From: Vibrio sp. qd031
GTDB lineage: Bacteria; Pseudomonadota; Gammaproteobacteria; Enterobacterales; Vibrionaceae
NCBI RefSeq assembly: GCF_002100145.1
Contig: NZ_JXQD01000018.1
Location: forward strand, 1 to 64,000
Direction of reading: 5' to 3'
DNA length: 64,000 nucleotides
How positions within the stretch are numbered: position 1 is the stretch's first letter; the number at the start of each line of letters is the position of its first letter. The position numbers were made by a program, and so were the translations under genes. Of this stretch, positions 55,751-64,000 are shown one piece after another. Under the pieces are notes generated by a model. It did no database searches. It worked only from the letters and a program-made list of their open reading frames with translations, and was not told the DNA's origin.

Positions 55751-56320
55751 TTATTTTTTTACACCTTCAATGTGCAATTCCATGTCCGCATAGCTCGAGG
55801 TGCCCATCACCGCAATGTTAAAGTCTGCGAGTTCAATACGGGTTGTCCCCATGAAACCAGCACGATAGTTACCCCAAGGGTCGTTGCCTTCACCGATAAA
55901 CGATGCATCTATGGTTATAGGCTTAGTCACGCCGTGAAGAGTGAGATCGCCCATAATGGCCATAGTACCTTCACCGGTCGATTTTACTGAGGTGCTAACA
56001 AACTTAGCTTCAGGAAATTTACCTGCGTCGATAAAGTCTCCGCTACGAATGTGCTTATCACGTTCTGCGTGGTTGGAGTCTAGACTGGTGGTATCGACAT
56101 TCACCATCACTTTTGATGTTTCTACATTATCGCTGTCATAACTAAAGCTTCCATCGAACGTATTGAAGCGCCCCTTAATAAAACTATACCCTAAATGGCT
56201 AACTTTGAAGTTTATTGACGCATGCGCGCCAGCAGAGTCAATCATGTAGTCAGCCGCGTGCCCAACAAAAGGCGTGCTTAATAGTGCTGCTGTGGCAAAC
56301 GCTAAAATTCCTTTTTTCAT
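55751..56320 (-). CDS. YceI-family periplasmic protein
   Basis: This 189-residue protein has a signal peptide (MKKGILAFATAALLSTPFVG, cleavage after GHA) and a lipocalin-like YceI barrel: HASINFKVSHLGYSFIKGRF, MVNVDTTSLDSNHAERDKH and LTLHGVTKPITIDASF. The family binds isoprenoid-type lipids, possibly quinone precursors. Its start overlaps the end of the cytochrome b gene by four bases, the usual pairing for this family. Confidence 0.95.
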   Translation of the reverse strand: MKKGILAFATAALLSTPFVGHAADYMIDSAGAHASINFKVSHLGYSFIKGRFNTFDGSFSYDSDNVETSKVMVNVDTTSLDSNHAERDKHIRSGDFIDAGKFPEAKFVSTSVKSTGEGTMAIMGDLTLHGVTKPITIDASFIGEGNDPWGNYRAGFMGTTRIELADFNIAVMGTSSYADMELHIEGVKK

Positions 56321-56862
56321 TTTTTATCTCCTAACATTTTTCGTAATGTATTGTCTTTATCGATGAAATGATGCTTTAAAGCAGCTGCAGCGTGTACGGC
56401 AACTAAAGCGATTAGACTTACCGCAACCCAATAATGTACTTGGCCCGCTAAGTCGGCTTGATTATCAAACAGTTTCCCCATGGAAGGGACGTCAAACCAT
56501 CCAAACACTGAAATGGCTCGTCCATCTTCTGTAGAGATTAAGTAGCCCGAGGTGAACAGAACAAACAACAGAGCGTACATCGCCAAATGAGCCAACGTCG
56601 CGACTCGCTTCTCCCATGGCTTGCCTACCATCTCTGGCGCTTTACTCAACGCTTTCCACAACACGCGAGACACCGTGACCAGTGCTAACAAGATGCCAAC
56701 GGATTTATGCCATGTTGGCGCAGTCTGATACCAACTGCTGTAGTAGTTTAAGTCAACCATCCATAAACCCAATCCAAACAGACCAAACACCGTCACGGCG
56801 GATAGCCAATGGAAGATACGAGCTAACAGGTTGTATGAGTTTGGTGTTGATGAGTCCATCAC
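56317..56862 (-). CDS. Cytochrome b561-type membrane protein (YceJ-like)
   Basis: This 181-residue protein has four membrane segments and conserved histidines positioned for two b hemes: RIFHWLSAV near the start, TWHKSVGILLALV in the second segment, and VHYWVAVSLIALVAVHAAAA and LKHHF in the last. It moves electrons within the inner membrane. It is the first gene of a two-gene unit with yceI, reading leftward. Gene-free DNA of about 225 bases precedes it. Confidence 0.94.
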   Translation of the reverse strand: MMDSSTPNSYNLLARIFHWLSAVTVFGLFGLGLWMVDLNYYSSWYQTAPTWHKSVGILLALVTVSRVLWKALSKAPEMVGKPWEKRVATLAHLAMYALLFVLFTSGYLISTEDGRAISVFGWFDVPSMGKLFDNQADLAGQVHYWVAVSLIALVAVHAAAALKHHFIDKDNTLRKMLGDKK

Positions 56863-57089
56863 TGGACATCCTTCTATTTAAAGTTTTTGTGGTTGAGTTA
56901 AGTCTATACACTCATTGACGAGACGATACCCTGCACGCTTGAAAGTCCTGTTCAATATTTTTGAACAAGTGAAGAACGCCGTACCTTTAGGCATATCACT
57001 GGTTTGGGCAGCCAAAGTTCACATTTCCTAGTCACAAATAGACTTACTACGTGTCTTTCCTTTATTATTTGCCACTCAATTAACTGTTT

Positions 57090-57743
57090 ATGCAGGTCAA
57101 ATTTAGCGTGCTGAAAGATATAGTTATCAAGACGATTAACGAATTTCAAAAAGACTGCTTGGAGCTGTGTAAGAATCACTACCCAACAGTTCATAATAAA
57201 GGCATGAGTGAGCACCATTTAGCGCGCACCTTTATTCGTCGCATTGAAACTAATTTCACCCACTTTAAAATTGAAAATAGAGTTCATCCCTTAGAAACAT
57301 CAGAGGCTTTCGAGCATCCAGCTCAGTTTCGAATTTCAACGGCGGAAGGGACCATTTGGCTGTTGTCACAGCACCTATTAAGCGCGAACCAAAATCATCG
57401 TCGCCGATTATTTGCCGAGATCACTAATTGGCACCAGGAATACAGTTTCGCAATCCAGCCCAATGACTTTCTCGTTGTGCTGTGCGACCACTGGTTTACT
57501 AAAAGTGTTTCAAGTCGAGAGTTGCTCAGTTGGTGGCATGGCGACTTACCTATTGAATCAAAGCTCTATTCTCAGGCGGGTATTAATTTATTACCCAGCG
57601 AAACAAGCTTTGTCCAAGCACTCGATTGCCAGTTTGGCATTGCACCGTGCTTTATCACTCATGGACACCCCCTGCTAAGCAACCAGGCCCAAACGAAAGT
57701 ATTCAAATACGTTCAGCTTTACGCAATATTTGAGTGGCAATAG
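57090..57743 (+). CDS. Unknown soluble protein (217 aa)
   Basis: I do not recognise this protein. It has no signal peptide or membrane segment and is rich in histidine and tryptophan (GMSEHHLARTFIRRIETNFT, LLSWWHGDLPIESKL, CFITHGHPLL). The length and even coding composition suggest a real gene. It stands alone, with gene-free DNA of about 225 and 310 bases on either side. The first ATG, at 57090, is taken as the start, but the ribosome site is weak. Confidence 0.7.
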   Translation: MQVKFSVLKDIVIKTINEFQKDCLELCKNHYPTVHNKGMSEHHLARTFIRRIETNFTHFKIENRVHPLETSEAFEHPAQFRISTAEGTIWLLSQHLLSANQNHRRRLFAEITNWHQEYSFAIQPNDFLVVLCDHWFTKSVSSRELLSWWHGDLPIESKLYSQAGINLLPSETSFVQALDCQFGIAPCFITHGHPLLSNQAQTKVFKYVQLYAIFEWQ

Positions 57744-58054
57744 CTAGGTTCGGCAATAGTTAGGTTGGTTCATGCACGTTTACCTACATCTTTTGAATGA
57801 TTTATTATGCATTGGGTCTGAATGCTATTAGTGCAATCTTACAGCTAATTCTCGCCGAAAAGTGATTTACCTCTCAAAAAGCAACCGAAAACATGTTGTG
57901 AATTTGTGTCTTTCTCGCATTTAAATTGTTGGCTAAATGACCAGTTTCACGCTCGTAGAGTGACGAACTACACAAACTGATAGCCTGATTACGCTGCACC
58001 TAACCGAACGATTGACAATATAATGACAGGTGTCAACATATTGGTGTATCAATC
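57744..58054. other. Control region before the EAL gene
   Basis: In these 311 gene-free bases, TTGACA and TGTCAA face each other at 58013-58018 and 58032-58037 with 13 bases between. This is a dyad overlapping a possible -35 box of the EAL gene, so it could be an operator. Nothing else stands out. Confidence 0.4.
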
Positions 58055-58849
58055 TTGTATGGAAGCAGTGATTCAACCGTGTTGGAACGTAAGCAATTAG
58101 ACATTATCTTAGAAAACGATCGAGGTCAGTTTTACGCTGAGTATCGCAGTGCTATGTTGACGTCTGTATTCCAGCCAATTTTCGATCGACAAGGCAACGT
58201 ATTTGGCTACGAAGCCCTACTGAGGATCATTAGTCAAAAGGGCGATCATATTCGACCTGACTTGTTTTTTTCCTCTCAGAAAATTTCCTCGCATGATAAG
58301 CACCAGGTCGAGCAAATCAGCCGCCAGCTTCATCTGCTTAATTTTCGCCATTCAGATTTTTCATCACATCATCTATTCCTCAATGTTCTTCCCGACGCTA
58401 CGCAAAAATTATCAGAGCAATTAGAGCGTTCCCCTCGTGAGTTTAACGAGGGGAATATCGAGAACATCGTATTTGAATTCGTAGAGTTTGCAGCAAGCGA
58501 TGAGAGTCAATTTAATCATGCTGCAAAGAAAATCGCCTCAAACGGCAGTAAAATTGCGGTTGATGACTATGGTATCCAACACTCAAACAAACGGCGCGTA
58601 GACTCTATTGAGCCTCAAATCATAAAGTTTGACCGAAGCTTACTTAGGGCGTTCATGCAAGGTGACAAAAACAATCTACTTGATGGCCTAAAGGTAGCAA
58701 AATCGATTCAAGCAAAAACCGTTATTGAAGGGATAGAATCAGCTTCGGACATGCTGGCAATGCAAGAGTTAGGGTTTAATTACTTTCAGGGATTTTATTT
58801 GGCCCTACCTCAAACTCTCCCTTCGAGAACCGCAGTTTTGCGTGCATAA
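58055..58849 (+). CDS. EAL-domain cyclic-di-GMP phosphodiesterase
   Basis: This 264-residue stand-alone EAL protein would hydrolyse cyclic di-GMP. The motifs are largely intact: VFGYEALLRI (the EAL itself), FLNVLPD (metal Asn), VFEFVE, AVDDYGIQHSN (DDFG-type loop), IIKFDRSLL, TVIEGIES (catalytic base region) and GFNYFQGFYLALP. The DDFG loop is DDYG, a mild change seen in active members. No GGDEF, sensory or membrane domain is present, so it is cytoplasmic. Start uncertain: TTG 58055, or GTG 58079. Its position near an exopolysaccharide-type cluster fits c-di-GMP control of matrix. Confidence 0.9.
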   Translation: MYGSSDSTVLERKQLDIILENDRGQFYAEYRSAMLTSVFQPIFDRQGNVFGYEALLRIISQKGDHIRPDLFFSSQKISSHDKHQVEQISRQLHLLNFRHSDFSSHHLFLNVLPDATQKLSEQLERSPREFNEGNIENIVFEFVEFAASDESQFNHAAKKIASNGSKIAVDDYGIQHSNKRRVDSIEPQIIKFDRSLLRAFMQGDKNNLLDGLKVAKSIQAKTVIEGIESASDMLAMQELGFNYFQGFYLALPQTLPSRTAVLRA

Positions 58850-59006
58850 ACAGTTTGACATTCGAACCACCATTTACAGAACAACAACCGGAATGACAAC
58901 GGGATCACGCATTTACCGCACGCAAATAAATTTGAATTGACATCACAAGCACAGACACTAAGGTGTAGACTTTCACTGTTGTAAACGTCATTCAAGAGAC
59001 ACCAAA

Positions 59007-59453
59007 TTGCCACCTTCTCGACATCGCAATAATCTCATCTATTACACTGGTTGGCTCACTGTTTGGCTATCACTGGCCGGAGCCGTCGCTTCTTTAACGA
59101 TGCTGTATCAAACTGAGGTATCACAAGGTAATGCTGTATTTGGTGAATGGGTAGAAATGAAAGCCCCGCCCTATAATACGGAAGTATTCGAACTCTCTGC
59201 CATAGGGGTAACACAAAACAGCCGTGTTGTGTCGACAAAATTTGTTTACACCGGCAGTACGATCACCTTTTATCGAGGCGATACACAGCACCAGTATCAA
59301 GTCGTTAATAGGGATAAATCATTGATTCGGCGCATTACGCCTGCACCTAGAGGGGTTTATTTTGCCAAGTATGGCTCAGAAGCTTACCTAGACCGTACGA
59401 CAGAGCCCGAACCCTCCACTCGTGGTCCAATTCAATTTCGTACCATCGAATAA
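59007..59453 (+). CDS. DUF2850-family membrane-anchored protein
   Basis: This 148-residue protein has one N-terminal membrane anchor (about 12-33, YYTGWLTVWLSLAGAVASLT) and a periplasmic beta-rich domain (VFGEWVEMKAPPYNTEVFEL, then HQYQVVNRD). This matches DUF2850, a small family I know mainly from vibrios; the function is unknown. It begins at TTG 59007 with AAGAGA upstream. It converges on prsR with no gap, so any terminator must lie inside one of the two genes. Confidence 0.85.
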   Translation: MPPSRHRNNLIYYTGWLTVWLSLAGAVASLTMLYQTEVSQGNAVFGEWVEMKAPPYNTEVFELSAIGVTQNSRVVSTKFVYTGSTITFYRGDTQHQYQVVNRDKSLIRRITPAPRGVYFAKYGSEAYLDRTTEPEPSTRGPIQFRTIE

Positions 59454-60800
59454 TCAACTTTCAAGTTGTGCTGATAGCTCATACTTCTCCATCAATGAAT
59501 AAAGTGTAGGTCTTGCAACACCGAGCAATTGTGCCGTATGGGTCACATTACCTTCGCTCAGAACTAAGGCCTTACTTATCGCAGACTTTTCGGCATCTTC
59601 GCGAATCTTCCTAAGATTGATAGACACTTCTCGCTCTGCGCGTGGCATCATAAGATCGCCTTCAGTCAATTGCTTGCCGTCGCACATAATTAGTGCGGAC
59701 TTAATTTTATTTTGTAGTTCTCGAATATTTCCTGGCCACGGATAAGCAAGTAAGCTTTGCAACGCGTCTTCTGTAAAACCTTGGATCTTGTTTTTTTTGT
59801 CGCCAATATACTGCTCTAAAAAGAACTTTGCTAATAATATCACGTCTTCTTCGCGCTCTCTAAGCGCAGGTGAGTGGATCACGATTTCACTGACGCGATA
59901 ATACAAATCATCTCTGAATCGCTTTTCTTGCATCATTTGAGTAAGGTCTTGGTGTGTAGCACATATGACTTTCACATCCACGGTAATTTCTCGTCGGCCA
60001 CCTATTCGCTCAATGACACTTTCTTGCAGAAATCTCAGCAACTTAGCTTGTAAGCCAAACGGCATGTCGCCAATTTCATCGAGGAATAACGTACCACCAT
60101 TGGCTTGCTCAATTTTACCAATTGTGGTTTTATGCGCTCCGGTAAACGCGCCTTTTTCAAAGCCAAACAGTTCACTTTCCAGCAGGTTTTCTGGTATTGA
60201 CGCACAATTTATCGCTACAAATGGCTTATCAACGCGTTCGCCACGCTGATGAATTGCCCTCGCGATAACCTCTTTGCCGGTGCCACTTTCTCCCAAAATA
60301 AGTGTTCGGATCTCAGTGTTGGCAATCTTTTCGACCATACGACGAATTTCAGCCACTTTAGGACTAACACCAATAAAGCCGTGTTCGTCCAAGCTATTTT
60401 CTTTTAAACGCTCATTTTCGACCTCTAGCTGAGCTACTTTCATCGCTCTTGAAATCATCACTTTTAATATGTCGATATCTATCGGCTTTTCATAAAAATC
60501 GTGCGCGCCATGTTCTATACACTGAAGCGCAGTGGCTTTGTCGTCGTTCCCGGTGATCACAATGACTTTCGAGTATGGTAGAAGCGAGAGTAGCTCTTGC
60601 AGAGTTTTTAGCCCTTCCGTGGCGTTATCGGGATCGGGTGGAAGTCCTAAATCTAACGTGATAACCGCGGGCTCAAAACGACGGGCTGCTGCGATGGCTT
60701 CATTTCGAGTGGAGGCGAATACTAGCTTGTAGTCAGACAAACCCCATTTGAGCTGTTTTTGAATTCCTAAGTCATCTTCTACGACTAATACCTTGGACAT
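59454..60800 (-). CDS. prsR: PrsR-like sigma-54-dependent response regulator
   Basis: This 448-residue response regulator has three domains. The receiver (1-125) has the phospho-acceptor aspartate in VITLDLGLPPDPD. The AAA+ sigma-54 activator domain (about 145-370) has Walker A GESGTGKEV, the GAFTGA loop (FEKGAFTGAHKT) and GGTLFLDEIGDM. The C-terminal Fis-type helix-turn-helix is near EGNVTHTAQLLGVARPTLYS. It matches PrsR, named in PEP-CTERM/exosortase-linked exopolysaccharide systems, and should switch on sigma-54 promoters of such genes. The ATG at 60800 follows the kinase stop at once, so it is cotranscribed with the broken kinase gene. Confidence 0.93.
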   Translation of the reverse strand: MSKVLVVEDDLGIQKQLKWGLSDYKLVFASTRNEAIAAARRFEPAVITLDLGLPPDPDNATEGLKTLQELLSLLPYSKVIVITGNDDKATALQCIEHGAHDFYEKPIDIDILKVMISRAMKVAQLEVENERLKENSLDEHGFIGVSPKVAEIRRMVEKIANTEIRTLILGESGTGKEVIARAIHQRGERVDKPFVAINCASIPENLLESELFGFEKGAFTGAHKTTIGKIEQANGGTLFLDEIGDMPFGLQAKLLRFLQESVIERIGGRREITVDVKVICATHQDLTQMMQEKRFRDDLYYRVSEIVIHSPALREREEDVILLAKFFLEQYIGDKKNKIQGFTEDALQSLLAYPWPGNIRELQNKIKSALIMCDGKQLTEGDLMMPRAEREVSINLRKIREDAEKSAISKALVLSEGNVTHTAQLLGVARPTLYSLMEKYELSAQLES

Positions 60801-60802
60801 GC

Positions 60803-61438
60803 CTAGCACCTTTTTTCTGTTTTCGGTAGGGTAATTTGAAACTCTGAACCCTTTCCTACCTGCGATTTCACCAACAACGTTCCCGACAAAGACTCAACAA
60901 ATGACTTCGCTTCAAATGCACCAATACCCATGCCCGAATTGCCTTTTGTTGTGTAGAATGGTTTGAATAATTTATTGTCTATGAATGTTTGTTCCATCCC
61001 AGTTCCATTATCGGCTATTTTGATTACATAGGCCGTCTCAGCATTAATAAACTGCACTTCTACCCGATGTTGATAATCGTCATTTCGCTTGGCTTGTAAG
61101 GCATTGGTGATCAGGTGGGTCAAAATATTGGTAAAGGTTTCCCTATCGGCGAATAAATGGCCATCTTCGCTATTTGAAAACACTAGCTCCAACTCACTAA
61201 ATTCTGAATTGCAGCAGTTTAGCGCTTCCTCTATTTGAGGAATAATAGAAAACCACTCTTTATTGTCTTCTGAATACTGTTGCTTTTGAGTCAGCTGTTT
61301 CACGGTTTTATCTAAACGCTGACTCGCAGCGGCCACCGTGTCGAACGTATCACTAATAAATTCAGGGTTATCTCTGTGCGCACTGGCATTTTGGGTTATT
61401 AGGTTGAGTTGCGCAGACACATTTTTAAGATCATGCAA
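60803..61438 (-). CDS. C-terminal kinase half of the PrsK-like protein
   Basis: This piece could be made by restart at TTG 61438, 36 bases after the TAA, giving 211 residues. It holds the dimerisation helix with the phospho-accepting histidine at its second residue (HDLKNVSAQL) and the ATPase domain: N box LTHLITNALQAKRND, G1 KIADNGTGM, G2 GNSGMGIGAFEAK. As made, it lacks the start of the first helix, so dimerisation may be weak. No strong ribosome site precedes the TTG. Confidence 0.55.
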   Translation of the reverse strand: MHDLKNVSAQLNLITQNASAHRDNPEFISDTFDTVAAASQRLDKTVKQLTQKQQYSEDNKEWFSIIPQIEEALNCCNSEFSELELVFSNSEDGHLFADRETFTNILTHLITNALQAKRNDDYQHRVEVQFINAETAYVIKIADNGTGMEQTFIDNKLFKPFYTTKGNSGMGIGAFEAKSFVESLSGTLLVKSQVGKGSEFQITLPKTEKRC

Positions 61439-61471
61439 TATGAACGCAGACGTCCGATGAAAGCTCTCAAA

Positions 61472-62848
61472 TTACTGAGACTGATTGAGCATAGCGTGTG
61501 TATTATCTAGATGAAGGTTAACGGCTATATGTGAAGCCAACACGTTTAAAAAATCTCGGTCTTCGTAGTCTAAATCAAAGCCCGATTGCAAGTTTGACAG
61601 CATGAATACACCGTGGGTTTCGTTACAGGTGAAAGGGACAAACAGGGTAAATGGCTGCAAAGCTTCGACATCGTCAATCGTCACATTGAATCTTTTAAGT
61701 TCTTCATCTGACAAATGCTCAAAATCTAAAATCCATTTTTGCTGAATAAGCGACTGCATAACTTGAGTAGGCAGAGCCTCGTTATCGCGGCTTACACGCT
61801 CTCCAACGCTCGCTTTTAGCAACATTTTCTGACCTTCAATAAGGTACAACGCACCGACTTTGGCATCAAAAGGCGCCATAATAGAGGTTAGAGAGCTTTC
61901 AAATATCTGTTCTCGTCCCTGGGTCAAGTTTTGGGTAAAACGCAGCCATTCCGAGCGATAATCATATTTGTTGGTGTAAAAGTGTTTACCGATAAACACT
62001 TTCATTTCTTTGCGTAGCCTTCCCATAAAGATAAACATCGCAATTGCGAGACCCAATGCGGCTAACAAGCCAAACTCAAAGTAGTAATATTGGCTTTTTA
62101 CATGGCTCTCTACATACACATAGACAAGCGACACGACCAATAAGAAACCACCAAGAAACACCAACACAGAACCGCTATAAACAACATCACGCGACAAATA
62201 CAGTGAGCGCTCATTCGCTCCGTGTTGACGACGAATATCCAGTGCGATCAGCGGCGCAATGACCACCAATATCCAACCCAATATCTCTATAAAGAAAGAG
62301 TAAAAACTGCCACTCAGAATAGCGGCACTAAATACCAAACCGCCACTGGCAAAAAAGACCACCGCGAACAATGTCAACGGCTTGGCTACCCAGCGACTTA
62401 GCTGGTTACGGCGCCAATAACGCTCTACGGCCAGCAATCCAATGATCATCTGAGATAAGTGCACCAGATACAGCTGAGAGCTACTAAGAATTGACCAACG
62501 TACCCAATTAAGTTCAATAAATACTATTACGACGCTACTGAGTAGCAGCAAACCATTAAGAGGTCTTAACAGCAACCGTTTACAATCGACATCGGGATCA
62601 CTCTTGCGAATCAGCAGTGCAATAAGTGCCGAGGTATACAGCAGGTGCAAACTGAGTAGGTGAGTTAGAAGACCCTTTTCCGAAAATAGCAGATACGCAT
62701 AATAACTGAATGCGCCTCCTAACATGATCAGAAGAACGTGTAATGGGTGGGGCATTCCAACGCGTTTGCGATTGATTAATATCACTACAATCAAGACTAG
62801 ATGAACTAGCGACGCAATAAAATAACCTAAGCGAATAGCCTCTATCAT
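61472..62848 (-). CDS. N-terminal membrane and GAF half of the PrsK-like kinase
   Basis: This 458-residue piece has about eight to ten membrane segments up to residue 275, then a GAF-like cytoplasmic domain (VGALYLIEGQKMLLKASVGE, then FVPFTCNETHGVFMLSNL) and part of the linker helix, ending at the TAA. It can be translated with its own ribosome site (GGAGAACACA) but has no kinase core. Confidence 0.75.
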   Translation of the reverse strand: MIEAIRLGYFIASLVHLVLIVVILINRKRVGMPHPLHVLLIMLGGAFSYYAYLLFSEKGLLTHLLSLHLLYTSALIALLIRKSDPDVDCKRLLLRPLNGLLLLSSVVIVFIELNWVRWSILSSSQLYLVHLSQMIIGLLAVERYWRRNQLSRWVAKPLTLFAVVFFASGGLVFSAAILSGSFYSFFIEILGWILVVIAPLIALDIRRQHGANERSLYLSRDVVYSGSVLVFLGGFLLVVSLVYVYVESHVKSQYYYFEFGLLAALGLAIAMFIFMGRLRKEMKVFIGKHFYTNKYDYRSEWLRFTQNLTQGREQIFESSLTSIMAPFDAKVGALYLIEGQKMLLKASVGERVSRDNEALPTQVMQSLIQQKWILDFEHLSDEELKRFNVTIDDVEALQPFTLFVPFTCNETHGVFMLSNLQSGFDLDYEDRDFLNVLASHIAVNLHLDNTHAMLNQSQ

Positions 62849-64000
62849 TGTGTTCTCCAATCTAGCTTCGCAATTTGGTTATTGATTACGTGTACAATGC
62901 CAATACACAAATTCCATACTTGGGGTAGTTGATCCCGATAGAAAAAGGACAACAGCAACAAACTAGGCACATACACAGATACCCCAGTGCCAACAGAGAT
63001 TGCAAGAGTGATACCATCACTATATGGCAATTGAGTACACCAGTTCACAGCCCAATACATCAACAACGTTGGTGTGAATACAACAAAACTAAGCTTAGAG
63101 AAAAAACGCAGTCCTACCTCAAGGGTGTATTTGTATACAAAGAGTAAAAATACGCTGAAGATGAGCGCAACGATCGCCCGAATGTATGACAACCCCTCGA
63201 TACCCTGATCTCGGAACAGGTAAAAGCCCGCACAAACCAATGTAATGATCACGCTGTCGAGCACCAACACCAGTTTAAATTTCTCACGCGCAATGAGACT
63301 CGGCATCAAAGGCAAGTACAACATGGCTGACATCATCAACCAGGTAACGTGCTTCACAACGGGTATCGCTTCTAGCCAGTTGGGACCTAGCACCACTTTG
63401 ACAAATAACTCCGCAACCGCAAAAGTGCCAAACGCGCTTGGAACAAGCAGTGCAAAGTTTAAAGCGAGCTGATTACATGCAATATCGCGCATTTTAGTCA
63501 TGCTACTTTTTACTGATGAATACCCAGCGAGAAGTCCACGTTGAAGTGGGAAGGTTATTTCGGTCATAGGAAGCCAACTAAACTCCTGTGCCGTGGAATA
63601 CAGACCTACTGACTTTGTGGAAACCAAATTACCTAACAAAAGAATATCAATCCGCGAGCGCAGGTACCCAAAAATTGATGTCGCTACAGTCCACTTAGAA
63701 AATCGCCACTGCTCCTTCCAATGTTTGCTGCACCAATAAGGTCTGTAAGCGCACAGCCAATACCCAGCGATGACTTCCACAGACTGCAGAACTACAGTGC
63801 CCACAATGAGAGCCCAATAGTTTTGCCATACCAGTGCCAAACCAATGGAAACAATAACAGACACTGTTTTGGACACGATTAGGGTTAAGGTGAGCTGCCG
63901 AAAATTAAACGTCTTTTCTTGCAGGTCGAGCCCGACATTTCTAAACGAGCTAATCAGCAAGTTAAATGAAATAACCGTAAGCACCAAACGCATTTCTGGT
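62845..64000 (-). CDS. Wzx/WzxC-like polysaccharide flippase (N-terminus outside window)
   Basis: At least 384 residues are visible. The protein has many membrane segments (about ten seen) and the MOP-superfamily flippase pattern: ISFNLLISSFRNVGLDLQ near the start, LLGNLVSTKSVGLYSTAQEF, and ITFPLQRGLLAGYSSVKSSM. It would flip lipid-linked oligosaccharide units across the inner membrane for exopolysaccharide or LPS. A start at 63993 is possible on paper, but the open frame runs off the edge and about 70-100 N-terminal residues of the usual protein are missing. Its stop overlaps the PrsK-like start, so it belongs to the same operon. Confidence 0.85.
   Translation of the reverse strand, partial: PEMRLVLTVISFNLLISSFRNVGLDLQEKTFNFRQLTLTLIVSKTVSVIVSIGLALVWQNYWALIVGTVVLQSVEVIAGYWLCAYRPYWCSKHWKEQWRFSKWTVATSIFGYLRSRIDILLLGNLVSTKSVGLYSTAQEFSWLPMTEITFPLQRGLLAGYSSVKSSMTKMRDIACNQLALNFALLVPSAFGTFAVAELFVKVVLGPNWLEAIPVVKHVTWLMMSAMLYLPLMPSLIAREKFKLVLVLDSVIITLVCAGFYLFRDQGIEGLSYIRAIVALIFSVFLLFVYKYTLEVGLRFFSKLSFVVFTPTLLMYWAVNWCTQLPYSDGITLAISVGTGVSVYVPSLLLLSFFYRDQLPQVWNLCIGIVHVINNQIAKLDWRTQ

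Larger units (their letters stand above)
60803..62848 (-). pseudogene. prsK: PrsK-like sensor histidine kinase, interrupted by an in-frame TAA
   Basis: Read as one frame from the ATG at 62848, this is about 681 codons, the usual PrsK size, with a single TAA at codon 459 (61472-61474). The frame continues unchanged past the stop: FESFHRTSAFILHDLKN follows directly and is the expected family sequence leading into the H-box, with the phospho-accepting His472. From memory of PrsK sequences, the stop aligns with a glutamine (QFEAFNRLSAF), so one C-to-T change of CAA would explain it. No other lesion is seen in either half. The start overlaps the flippase stop (ATGA), and prsR follows two bases after the end, so the operon is otherwise intact. 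Either the kinase is recently dead, or it works as two pieces or by readthrough. Confidence 0.85.

Overview
The window looks like a piece of a Vibrio-type (Vibrionaceae) genome, possibly the second chromosome. The basis is the tdh-kbl pair, a DUF2850 protein, the gene set overall, and an intergenic palindromic repeat of a kind I associate with vibrios. The genus is inferred from gene content. I saw no rRNA, tRNA or CRISPR array.

Region 1, about 1-19.05 kb, is accessory DNA with long gene-poor stretches. It opens with the end of an IS3-like element. It then carries a 1432-residue Ig-like lipoprotein, a Fic protein with twin operator-like palindromes, a lone ParS/DUF2384-type antitoxin, a 228-residue unknown protein, a giant 1369-residue protein with a complete tyrosine-recombinase active site, a NYN-domain nuclease, and a 107-residue unknown protein. 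It ends with a tandem array of ~510-bp repeats, a small excisionase-like protein and a second, ordinary phage-type integrase. Several unassigned repeat families occur only here: a 41-bp TGTGACA-N27-TGTCACA palindrome between the gene modules (three clear copies and one weaker), a 10-bp CTAGTCGGGA word (four copies), a duplicated 15-bp leader at the same distance from two start codons, and TTTGGGGCA direct repeats near the integrase end.

Region 2, about 19.1-46.3 kb, is ordinary chromosomal DNA. It holds threonine degradation (tdh-kbl), a LysR regulator, VanZ-like and PpiC proteins, a TetR regulator, a YfcZ-like protein, a PlsC-like acyltransferase, NAD synthesis (NadD-like and nadE, divergent), a MOSC protein, pyrC with a PurR-like operator, glgC, a YqhD-like reductase, an S4 protein, a GST, a decayed DUF1801 gene, two M48 lipoprotein proteases, a chemoreceptor, a universal stress protein, a MaoC dehydratase, an SgrR-like regulator coupled to a hotdog thioesterase, a YjdM-like protein and an MFS transporter. 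Strong hairpin terminators separate most units.

Region 3, about 46.6-64 kb, holds a four-gene TolC/HlyD/ABC-2 permease/ABC-2 permease export operon with no ATPase gene, a palindromic MITE-like repeat, a UshA-like phosphatase, a YbjD-like OLD-family nuclease, a cytochrome b-YceI pair, an EAL phosphodiesterase, and the end of an exopolysaccharide-type operon. That operon runs flippase, PrsK-like sensor kinase, PrsR-like sigma-54 activator. The kinase gene has an in-frame TAA just before its phospho-accepting histidine. This splits it into a membrane/GAF half and a kinase half, and is the sharpest molecular anomaly in the window.
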